From Haplosporangium gracile (Eukaryota > Mortierellomycota > Mortierellomycetes > Mortierellales > Mortierellaceae), in the NCBI GenBank assembly GCA_015499985.1, contig JAAAUF010000528.1, forward strand, positions 1-24,074: a DNA stretch of 24,074 nucleotides, written 5' to 3'. The notes beneath the pieces were generated by a model. That model was not told the origin of the DNA. It did not search any database and saw nothing but the letters and a program-made list of their open reading frames with translations. The position numbers and the translations under genes were made by a program. This document shows positions 8,769-17,861 of the stretch, piece by piece; the stretch's first letter is position 1, and each line of letters opens with the position of its first letter.

Positions 8769-11088
8769 CTAGTTGGAACAGAGGTGCTTGGCGACCGCAA
8801 ACACTTTGCTGGCCTTCAAGAGTCCACGGGGATCTTTGCGGACCTCAGGAGTAGTAAACTCGGTCTTGAACTCCCAGATACCCGCATCCGCAGCAGGGAT
8901 CTCAATCCGCGTCTGGTCATCCAACTCGGCCTGGTGGACTCCGTTACGGAACCAGCGGAAAGTGTAGGCCTCGCCCTTGACGCGCTTGGACTGGTCCTCA
9001 CGGAACTGACCCAGAGGGATCAACTTGGCCACAATTTCGAACTTCGAAATTTTTTCATCCTCGTCATCGTCCCCCTCGCGCTGGCAATCGACTTGGATCT
9101 CATCCAGCAGACTGGTCTTACTCAACAAGCGGTGCCAGAGCCCCTCCTTGCAAATGGAGCAGAACTGGGTTGAGGACATGTTGCGCATCAGACAGAACTC
9201 GTGGTTGCTCCTCCAGGTCTTGCGACCATAGAGATCATAGGTAGGGTAAGCTGAGATAACACTGTTATCGAACCGGTACTGGTCCTCGCCCATAAACTCG
9301 TGCATAGTCACCGAGCACAACTGACGGATAGGTCGGGATTCATCAACAGGCTCATCATCATACTTGGCGCCCTGTCGGAACTCGATCTCGTGCGCTCCAG
9401 CACTGAAACCCTCGTCACCATCCCACTCCGAGAAATCACGATCATACCCTCCAGGAGAAGTCCAATTCAACCGCTTGCCATCCAGATAGACCTCAAATGA
9501 ATCGTCCGTATCAACACCCGAGTGCGAGATCTTGAGGCTCCAACGCTTCCATTCGCCGTCAGAGTTGAACTTGACCTTGTAGGGACCCTTTTTGAGATTG
9601 TACCATGCGTAATCCTGAGCACGAAGGATGTTCTTTTCCTCGCGCGGGGTGGCGTCTGTAAGCCAGTGCTTCCATTTGATGTTTTGGATGCTCCAGCGTT
9701 CGGCGTTGACGCCCGAGTAGACCTGACCGCCATCGTATTCCTCTCCAACGTTGATCAAACTATGACCTAGTTCGTGGCGAAGAACAATCGTTCCTGACTT
9801 GTTGGAGCTCGTCGAAATCACAAATTCACCTCCCAATCCTCCATCTACAGCATGCAGTAATTGAATGTGATTAGTCGGCCATGTAAAAAAAAAACACACA
9901 GATTGTGAAATAATAACGGCAAAGAATGAGAAAAAGGTCTTACAGTAGGGATCGTTGCCGATCAAGCTGGGGAAATCGCAGGCGAACTTTCCGACAGCAC
10001 GGCAAGCCTCACGAGCGGCTCTGGGGTTGGCAACATAGATACCACGAAGCTCAGTTCCGTCTCTGTAAAGACGGAAGCTGGTATCTTTCCAGTGGCCGTT
10101 GACACCGATACCGCTCTCCTTGGAAGGTCTGAACAGCGCATGGACGTTGAACAGGGGCAAGAACGATTGGAAAGTGTCGCCAATGAACATGTCTAGAAAA
10201 AAGGGAAAGTATATAGAAATGATGCCATTGGTCAATTGCTTGTGTTGTGTCACTTGACAAATACCGAATAGTAAAGAGAGGGAGAAAACATATACCGTTG
10301 ACGAGACGCTGCATGTCGGCAAAGAACTTTTCCCGCTCTTCGAGGGTGTAGCCATCGCCCATAAAGACAATGTCGACGCGGTTCTTGTCGGGTCCGTTGT
10401 CGACCAGTTTGCGCTAAAAAATAATAAATAAAAAGGCGATTGCCATGTTCAATAACGATTTTTTCATGCATCAATTGCTCAGGATTCCCTTTTAGGGTGA
10501 ATAAATTCCCACAAAAGAAGGTTGCTCATTTCTTACCACTTCATCGCCTTCCAGCAGACCAGAAGCAGCACCAGGACTTCCAAAGATCTGCTGGTTCGAT
10601 CCCGAACCACCGGTTAATTCCTGAAAGTTTACATCTCCGTGAACACTGTTACTGAGAGTCTCATCCTTGACTTGGTCACACTCATCATCCAAGAACGCAT
10701 CCTCCATTGGTGCCCACTCCTTGCTGTTCGTGTTGAGTTCAAACAAATCCTTGACCTCCTCAAAGCTGTTCTCCTCATGAGAGTGAGATACACCATGGTG
10801 GCTCTCATCATGGATATTTCGCCTAAGGACCTGGATACGGTCTCCACTACGGTTGGCAGGCCAGAGGTTACGGAAGACCTGTGTCTCACCACGGTCGAGG
10901 ATGGAGCAGAGACGGGTGCCGTCCTGTTGAGTCTCGCGGTCAATGAGGGTAAAGTATCCTGAGACGTTGCTTTCGTCGTTTGGGACGGTGTATGAGGAAA
11001 CTTTGGTGGATGTCTTTTTGGCGTCCACGGTTGTTGCGGCGAGGGCGACGAGCGCGATTGCACTCGAGAGGAAGAGACAGGTGCGCAT
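8769..11088 (-). CDS. Secreted zinc metallopeptidase, family M64 (IgA-peptidase-like)
   Basis: Exons in transcript order: 11088-10537, 10413-10296, 10192-9944, 9844-8769; 1995 nt, 664 aa. A signal peptide (MRTCLFLSSAIALVALAATT, cut near VDA-KK) sends it out of the cell. Residues 25-185 are an N-terminal domain rich in acidic and polar residues. The M64 catalytic domain starts at FMGDGYTLEEREKFF. Its zinc motif is HELGH (330-334) followed by GEEYDGG; E331 is the expected catalytic Glu and E341 or E342 a candidate third ligand. The substrate is unknown; the IgA name comes from bacterial relatives and should not be taken literally in a fungus. The frame is also open about 98 codons upstream of this Met, but that part is CT-leader translation; the signal peptide fixes the start. 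Introns are 102, 103 and 99 bases. Confidence 0.9.
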
Positions 11089-11400
11089 TACTTTTTGTGA
11101 ATGAATAAGTTTGAGTTGAGGTGGAGGTGGAGGTGGAGGTGAAGAGTGTAAGTGGGAAGAATAAGGAGAGGAGGAAGAGGTAGAGAAGGTGGGGAGGAAG
11201 AAGACAAAGAAGAAAGAAAGGAGAGGAGTGAAAGGTGAAGGGATGGAAAGAATGAAGTCGAGAGAGAGAGAGAGAGCGTGTGAAAATGCTCTTACTGGAA
11301 GAGGTGTCACAATCGCCTTCATGCGGCGAATGGGATGACGGTTAGGTTTCCTTTTCCAGGCACGATCTCTCCTGGCTACCATTGGTCAAGTCTGACACAC
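11089..11400 (-). promoter_or_regulatory. CT-rich leader/promoter of the M64 gene
   Basis: On the sense (-) strand, almost pure pyrimidine from about 11280 down to 11110, including a TCCACC triplet repeat (GGTGGA on +, 11119-11140) and a short CT microsatellite (GA on +, about 11258-11275). Fits the pattern of CT-rich leaders seen upstream of the other genes. Confidence 0.4.
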
Positions 11401-13278
11401 TCAACAAGGGTTTAACACACGGCGACAGAAAAATTGGTGGTAACACCAACTGATGGAACCAGCTGCAGAAACGCGTACCCTTGGCTGCCGGCGGTCTGAC
11501 TATGGATTCTCATAAAGCCACGGTGCAGCTGGTCATTGTTGATCATTGTTTGTGGCGGTTATTGTCGCATGGCATGGCATTTGCTCCCTTTTTTACTTTC
11601 ATCTCCGCTCCCTTGTTTATCATTGCTTGCCATGTTTGCTTCTTCTTCACTCTCCCCTATTTCCTATACCCCTAACTGACACATTTGCTCAATGGCACGT
11701 TTTCTTACGTCAAGACGAGTGCATTGAGGAAAAAGAAACGGGATGGGATTACAAAATACAACTACAATACAGAAGGTTCAAACACTGCAGAAATTGAGAC
11801 CGAACAGCGCAGCTAGCAGCCACTACCGTGCAGTGCGTCGAAGCAATGCAGAAGAAGGTTGAGAAAAAGGAAGGATGAAAAGCGAGGAATGAGCCAGGAA
11901 ATGTAACGGGTGGTGTGTCCATTTTTTGACAGTAGTAAAGATGGTTCTTTTTCGATAAGGAAATATTCAGGACAGAAGGGAGATGGAAGAAACGCGTTTG
12001 AAGCATTACCTCCTCCAACGGTCGTTATGACATTGTTGGTGTTATTTTTGCATGTCTTTGCTATTCTTGAATATTATAATAGTAAGTAGTAGCGTGGTCA
12101 TCTGTCGATGAAGGATGATAGTGGGGCTGTAATGATTAGGAGAGAATACTGTCTGTTCCTAATCGAAGGTCCTATTCTCCAAGTATGCGAATCCATCATC
12201 CGCTCTTCCTTTTTTTATGTTGACTTGCAATGTGTCCTCTCGTCGCAATGTTACCACAGGACAGGGTGTTCACCTGTGTGTCTACTTGTCTTTAACCTCC
12301 CTGTCTCTCTTCTCTTGTCCTGCCAAGAAGTCGCCACCTCCTGCGTTTGTGTCCAACAGGCGTGTCTATCTTTGCTTTCAATGCATTGCTTGTTGCTTGC
12401 CTGACGACAAGAAATCTAATTGAGGAGGAAGAACCCTTTATTCTTTTTCATGCTGGAGTGGCCTCCTCTTCTCCTTTCTTTCTTTCGTGTTCCCCTTCTG
12501 ACCACCTCTCTCTCTTCTCAATTCCCCAGCTGTTTTTTTACCATCCTCCCTTCTTTCCTTCAGTCCCCCTCCCCCCAGCATTTTTTCCACTACTGTTCTT
12601 CTTGACTTGACCCCCCGTCTGGCATTGTGAATACCCCACTCGTCTACATTCCTGCTGCTCCCTGACCCTTCACCTCTTCTTGTCCTTCTTTCTTCTCTTT
12701 GAGTGCTCACTGACCCTTCGCTCTTTNNNNNNNNNNNNNNNNNNNNNNNNNNNNNNNNNNNNNNNNNNNNNNNNNNNNNNNNNNNNNNNNNNNNNNNNNN
12801 NNNNNNNNNNNNNNNNNNNNNNNNNNNNNNNNNNNNNNNNNNNNNNNNNNNNNNNNNNNNNNNNNNNNNNNTTTTTTTGTTGTTTTCTTCTTGGTCATTT
12901 TTTGCCTTTTTGGATTTGCTAACTCAACACTTTCTCGCCTTCCCTTTTCTTCCTCGTCCTTCTTCGGGGTAGGCAACAAACAAGTCCATACCTTTGCTTG
13001 TCAGCACAGTCTTATCCTTGCTACTCAACAACAGTCAGTCGGGCACAGTCATCCGCTCCTTGTTTCTTCTTCGTCACTCTTCCTTCCTTCTTCTTTACTC
13101 CTTCCATATCACACATACACACATACACTCACATCCATCTCTTTCTCTCCACTCCATCTCTCCTCTGCCCTCCCTCTCTCTCTCGCTTCGCCCTTTCTTT
13201 CCTTCACCCCCATATCGATCTGATCGAACCTCCTCGTCTTGTAACCATACCTCCTCCACCGCGTTTCCCTTCTCCGCT
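11401..13278. other. Intergenic region between the divergent M64 and coiled-coil genes
   Basis: About 1.9 kb separating two genes transcribed away from each other. I found no protein-coding similarity, tRNA or repeat family. From about 12430 to the gap and from 12872 to 13270 the + strand is CT-rich, as expected of the promoter and leader of the downstream + gene. Open frames here encode Phe/Leu/Ser/Pro-rich strings and are artefacts of that composition. ACGCGT hexamers occur at about 11470 and 11992. Confidence 0.5.
12727..12871. other. Assembly gap (145 N)
   Basis: A run of 145 N within CT-rich sequence. The true length is unknown. The gap falls in the probable promoter/leader of the + gene starting at 13279, so an upstream exon or start cannot be excluded. 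Confidence 0.99.
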
Positions 13279-15757
13279 ATGCTGGCAACCCACCTCAAGG
13301 TCAGTCCCAACCCAACAACAGTCCTTTACACCCTGACACACCACTCACTTCATCCATTACTCCCGGACTGTTCCTTTGTATCTGGTTCCTGGTTCTATTC
13401 TTGTTCTCACCCTCACTCTTTTCTTACTTCTTTTCTTCTTCCCTCTTCTCACAATAGTCCAAGGGTGCCAGCAGCAGCAGTACCAACGACAGCACTAACA
13501 CCAACAACACCAACAACCACAACCTGAACCATAACAACACCAGTTTCGCGCAAGGATACAGCAACCCCAGTAGCAGCGGCAACAATGGCAACCAGGAAAC
13601 CAACCTACAGTCCATGTCAGCCCGTCTGTCAGCCGGCATGATGCCCTACTTCATCCCTCCCCCTCCCCCAGGTGCATCCCATCCCTCTCGAGGCGCAGGT
13701 GGCAGTGGACAGCAACGACCCTATTCAGACGACACTTCCAACAACGCTGACTCGGTGCTGGATCTGATGACCCCTCCCATGTCCCCCACAGAGCACTCCT
13801 TTGACTTTGCAGCAACGATCAACAGTCGCTTTGACGCCGCCACAACGCTATCGTCGTCGTCGTCCTCAACCTCAACCTCAGCCCACCAGCAATACCATCA
13901 CCAACACCAGCAGCCCTCCGCCTTCTCATTCGACGAACCGCTGTATTCATCTCGGACAGACAGGACGGACAGGACAGACAGGACGGACAGGACAGACAGG
14001 ACGCTTTTATCCGCCCTTGGGACCTCGTCTCCTGCCTCCTCAGGTTTTAGTTCCGTTGTCTCTCCGCGGCCCGTCTCCTTTCATTGGGAGGATTATCAGA
14101 GCCTGGAGGAGGACCAGAATGATTCAAGTGACCAGGATGACTTTGACTATAAGACTCGCTACCGTCATCATCGGCCTCCACGCCAGGAGAAGTATCAGCA
14201 AAAGTATCAAGATTACGAATCTGACGACGATGATGACGATCAAGCAGTTCTAGGAGGCACGGAGGCTGACGAAGACAGGATGCGGCGAGCTTATCAGCGT
14301 CAGTTTGAGGGTCACCACTCACTGGTGCGTCGGCGGTCTTCTTTTGGTGGACGGGGAAGTGGCGGCGGCCATGGAGCTGACTCTTCTTCAGAAGACAGCA
14401 AATACGACTCGGTGCGACATGGGGTCGGTCAGAGTGTCTCGGATGTGAGCGAGGAGTTGGCTAAGGCTAGGATGGCTATGAATAGGGCGAGTCAGGCTAT
14501 GAGGAGCATGGAGGCAGAACTGAAAGCCATGCAACTGGGTATCGGTAAGAAAGAGGGCACTATGTCACTTCCAAGAACAAGCTGTGGTCACGCACATCCT
14601 GAGCCAGATTAGCTAACTTTCTTCCAATTGGCCATGGTATTATAGATGAGAGCAAGGCATCAAGTGCTTCAGCGAGGTCGGCAATCGAGGAGAACTTTTG
14701 GCGGCTGGAGTGCCTTGCATTGACGCTGGAGAAGGATAAACAGGACATGAACAAGCAACTTCAGGTCGTCGGGAAGGATACCCACCAAGCAGTCGAAACA
14801 GTCACCAACTGGGAGGTCAGGATCGATTGGCTGGAAAGGCGGGTCGAAAACACCTCGGAGTATGTCTCTGAGCTTGTACTCTCGGAGCAGGAGTGTATGT
14901 CGTTCATCAAGATGATCATTCAACAGAACCAACGATATGCCATGCCAGCTATTTCCAAAGCGACCGAGCGGAATATCAAACTTATGGCGCCTCCCAAACA
15001 ACGAGTAATTTCTCCTTCACCCTTGCGTCCCATGTCGCCTGCGCCAGCACACCCTATCCAACCATCGCCTTCACCACCACCTCCGCCATTTGCTTCAGCA
15101 AGGGCCAGTCATATTCCGATTTCTTGGCTACTCGAACCTATCCTCCCACCAAGGCCTCCAGCTATGTCTTCTGCGCGGGTGACAGAATTGCATGAATCGT
15201 CGAACGGCGGCTCGGATTCGAGTTCGAATCGTAATAATGTTGACCCACCAGCAGAGTTTTGGCGAGACTTTTCACGGTTGACGAGGGCGTTTGAGACGGG
15301 TCAGCAACGGACTCCTTTCTCGCCGTTCCAGAGGAGCAGGACTCGTAGTACCAGCCAGGTCTATGGCTCACCAGCACCCAACTTTCAGCAAGGATCCTCC
15401 TCCTCCAGCAGCAGCAGTAGCGGTACCAGTGGAGTTGGCAGTGGTGGGAACAGCCTCTTCAAACAAGCCATGGTCCGTCGTCCCCAAGTCGAGGCCATCA
15501 CCCCAATGCCCAAGATCCTCCCACCCGCAGTGTCTGCAAGCAAGATGGCCAACGTCAAACGACGCGGCCAGAACCTGGCCCACCTCCCTGTTCATTCCTG
15601 GTTACAGTTTCAGTTCAATAAGACCATGACGACTCCTGGACCACTGGGTAAGAAGAAGAAGACGAATGTCTTGGGATTCCAACCCATCACCATCTTCCAG
15701 ACCACTGCTGATGGTCCTTCATTCGTGCCCCGTCATGGAACTAGCATTAAGCGGTAG
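13279..15757 (+). CDS. Unrecognised low-complexity and coiled-coil protein
   Basis: Exons 13279-13299, 13458-14544 and 14646-15757 total 2220 nt, 739 aa. I do not recognise the family. The order is: a 7-codon first exon; an Asn/Ser/Thr-rich segment; a Pro run (IPPPPPG); Ser and Gln/His runs; an RTD tripeptide repeat (about 173-190); acidic stretches, including a run of six Asp; a basic RRRSSFGGRGSGG patch; a coiled coil (about 334-465, SEELAKARMAMNRASQAMRS onward, crossing the second intron); a Pro-rich region; a Ser run; and a basic C-terminal part with KKKK. No signal peptide or membrane segment is seen. The profile suggests a disordered scaffold or cytoskeletal/polarity protein held by one coiled coil; that is inference. 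The first exon is the weakest part: GTCAGT donor, AATAG acceptor, frame preserved. The second intron has a GTAAGA donor and a TTATAG acceptor. A GTAAGA site at 15648 may yield another C-terminus. Confidence 0.8.
13954..14003 (+). repeat. In-frame GGACAGACA/GGACGGACA tandem repeat
   Basis: Alternating 9-base units make about 2.7 copies of an 18-base unit and encode repeated Arg-Thr-Asp. It stays in frame because the unit is a multiple of three. Likely polymorphic in length. Confidence 0.85.
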
Positions 15758-15832
15758 AACAACTTGCATATGAATTTTTTTTTTTTTTTTTCCATTTTCG
15801 TGTGGCTTGCCCCTGTACAGTACAAAAATTGT

Positions 15833-15838
15833 AATAAA
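15833..15838 (+). terminator. Proximal poly(A) signal of the coiled-coil gene
   Basis: AATAAA 76 bases after the stop codon at 15755-15757 and after a 17-T run (15775-15791). A second AATAAA at 16148-16153 follows the spliced-looking exons at 15866-16085. Confidence 0.5.
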
Positions 15839-15865
15839 GTTGAAACGAGACACTCACCACCACAG

Positions 15866-16085
15866 TCTACTCCATGTATCGCGTGTCTCAGACGTTAATC
15901 CCAACTAAAGGTTTGTAATGTTTTTGCTTCTTTATTGTTTTTTTTTTGTCCTAGTGTACAAAGAGATATTTGAAATGGGTAAAAAAAAAAAAAATACTAA
16001 CGTTTTTGTTGTTTTTTAAAAAAAAAAATTGTAGTACAACCGCAGAAGATACGATGACTCGGATGATGATGACTATGGTCTGTAA
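15866..16085 (+). other. Candidate alternative 3' exons of the coiled-coil gene, or an unannotated small transcript
   Basis: Three spliced-looking segments: 15866-15910 (after CACCACAG, before GTTTGT), 15955-15978 (after a T-tract and CCTAG, before GTAAAA) and 16035-16085 (after TTGTAG). The last intron holds a perfect TACTAAC branch site at 15995-16001. Joining the internal GTAAGA donor at 15648 to these segments keeps an open frame, ending PTKVYKEIFEMVQPQKIR with a stop at 16055-16057. A second frame over the last two segments reads KRYLKWYNRRRYDDSDDDDY before a TAA at 16083-16085 but has no start. AATAAA follows at 16148-16153. No homology is recognised, so function is open. The remainder of 15758-16470 looks like 3' UTR of the two convergent genes. 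Confidence 0.35.
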
Positions 16086-16269
16086 AAAAAGTCAGGCATC
16101 ATACGAGACACACAAACAAAAGGAAGAGACTGAACAGGCGCAGGAAAAATAAACAATCATTATGCAACATCTACTCCCTACTCAATTCAATTCCTTTATC
16201 ATCGTTCTTTACGGGCCATGCTGCTTCGCACTCCGAGCCGGTATTGCTTGCACTGAGAATTTTCATTTG

Positions 16270-16275
16270 TTTATT
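16270..16275 (-). terminator. Poly(A) signal of the BolA-like gene
   Basis: TTTATT on +, AATAAA on -, 196 bases beyond the BolA stop codon. It faces the 3' ends of the + strand coiled-coil gene. Confidence 0.4.
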
Positions 16276-16470
16276 ATTCCATGATGATTATTATTGAAAA
16301 GAAAAGAAAGAGAAAAAAAAAAAAAAGTCATTGTTCACCTCGTCTCTGTATCGCTCTCCCCGCGCCAGTCCGATTTGTTGACTCTTCACTACCATATCTG
16401 CTACACTGGAGGGGGTTCATATTCCTGCTTTCCCTGCTTCCTTCCCATTGTTCCCGTTCTCCCGCTTTGC

Positions 16471-17523
16471 TTATTGCTGCTGAAGGGCCTCCCATTGCGC
16501 TGGCGTAAACGATTTCTACAATAGCAACAAAAAGAAAAAGAAAAAAAAACAAAGACACCAAACAATGTAAGAACCACATATTTTACAGATATCAACCACT
16601 TGCCCTCTAATGCATCAGCACTGAATTCAATACAAAAAATAGGACAACATACCTGGGAGAAGGCATGGACGAGTGCGATCTGATCCTTGAGGGCCTCGTT
16701 CACCATACGGTGCTTCTGGAGGGTTGACTTGCCCTCAAACATGGGCGACACAATCTTGATCTCAAAGTTCTGTCCGCACCCACCTACCAACAATACGAAA
16801 TCCCAATGAGAAAAAAAAAAAAGAAGAAGAGAAGAGAAAGGAAGAGAAGAGAGAGGACAAGGGTTAAACAACTAATGAAAAAAGCAAAACAAACAAAAAA
16901 AAAAAAAAAAAAAAAAAAAACGACCTGGCTGTGTAATAATTGCAGCAAGTTGAGTCGAAGAAGGTGCTCATTTTTTAGGATCAATTTCTGGGCTGTGCCA
17001 CCATGTCCCTCCCATTCTCCTTTCACATCCCCTCATATTCCTCCCACAGACACACACGACTCATTCCTCCAATACCCTTTCTCGCTTCCTTGTTCTCTCT
17101 GTTATCACACCATTTTCATACATACAGTCATAGTCCGCCTGCGCATCGATCTGATAAGCATTCACTTTCACCACTCAGAGGAAAAATCCTTCGCACAAAC
17201 ACATACACACACACACACACACACACACGCCCATGCCTCCAATTGAGCAACATAAGTTCTCACTTACCAGAGATATCCTTGCCCTCCTGTTATCACATAG
17301 ACACACAAGACAAGAGAAGAAAAACAAAGAAACAAGAAGGAATGAGTTACAGAAACGATGTGGACTTTCGACACGACTAGTCAAGGAATGAGCAAAGTAG
17401 TAGTCCAGTCTGCTCCCGAGTAAAAAAGGTGTTGTTGACTCTTACGACATGAGTGGCGCCGAGCTTGATGTTGCATGCCTCGGTAAGGGATTCGATCGTG
17501 ACGGAAGTAACTGGAGTGCTCAT
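16471..17523 (-). CDS. BOL2: BolA-like protein, Fra2/Bol2 type
   Basis: Exons in transcript order: 17523-17446, 17286-17268, 16783-16653, 16515-16471; 273 nt, 90 aa. BolA proteins of this class pair with monothiol glutaredoxins (Grx3/4) to hold a [2Fe-2S] cluster in the cytosol/nucleus; in yeast this pair signals iron status to Aft1/2. The core is clear: GCGQNFEIKIVSPMFEGKS, then TLQKHRMVNEAL, then ALVHAFSQ and FTPAQWEAL. H57 in QKHR is the conserved cluster-ligand His, and C35 sits in the GCG loop. Length is normal for the family. The second exon is only 19 nt (GAGGGCAAGGATATCTCTG) and encodes EGKDIS plus the first base of a Gly codon. The last exon holds 14 codons. The third-exon upstream intron (484 bases) contains a CA repeat and a 26-A run. 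Confidence 0.92.
16895..16920. repeat. Poly-A run (26 A) in a BolA-gene intron
   Basis: Uninterrupted A on +, so poly-T in the transcript. It lies in the second intron, 112 bases from exon 3. No retroposon or target-site duplication is seen around it. Confidence 0.85.
17205..17229. repeat. (CA)n microsatellite in a BolA-gene intron
   Basis: About 12 CA units on + (TG in the transcript), 39 bases downstream of the 19-nt microexon's donor. TG repeats near splice sites can affect exon use, so it may matter for that microexon. Confidence 0.8.
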
Positions 17524-17861
17524 GTCTACTTGTCTATGTGTCCTGTGTTGTTGTCGGTGTTGTTCGGTGATGTTAATGATGTAAAGTCAAGAGAAGGAAA
17601 AAAAAAGAAAAAGAAAATAAAAAAGCGGGCCATATAGAATAAAGCAGAGAACCCAGGTAGAACTCTAAAAATTCGAAGTGGATCGCGTTCTTCCCTTTTT
17701 TTTAATGCTGCTTCAATTCGTCAGTTTTGCAACTCGTAACTTTCCGAACTGCTTTTTTTTATTCGTTTTTCCGCTCCACTTCCTTTCATTGTCGCTCATT
17801 TACTTCGGCACATTGTTTACTCAAGTGGGAAACGATGTTTCAATCATTCAGACAAGAGCTA
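17524..17861 (-). promoter_or_regulatory. Ku70 3' UTR and BolA-gene promoter
   Basis: A 338-base spacer between two tandem - strand genes. It holds the Ku70 poly(A) signal (17758-17763) and T/C-rich sequence upstream of the BolA start at 17523. No gene is visible. Confidence 0.4.
17758..17763 (-). terminator. Poly(A) signal of KU70
   Basis: TTTATT on +, AATAAA on -, 99 bases past the stop codon at 17862. Confidence 0.5.

Noticed and set aside
11089..11382. In-frame upstream extension of the M64 peptidase to a Met at 11382
   Set aside because: The added residues come from a CT-rich leader and would bury the signal peptide at MRTCLFLSS inside the chain.
12994..13527. A 177-codon open frame running into the start of the coiled-coil gene
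   Set aside because: It reads CT-rich leader and then the intron at 13300-13457. The spliced model keeps the same local start (MLATHLK) and joins the long coding exon in frame.
13954..14003. Tandem repeat considered as a CRISPR-like array
   Set aside because: Units are contiguous with no spacers, in frame in a coding exon of a eukaryotic gene.
16895..16920. 26-A run considered as the tail of a retroposon (also 21241-21266)
   Set aside because: No flanking direct repeats, reverse-transcriptase sequence or RNA-derived body is visible beside either run.
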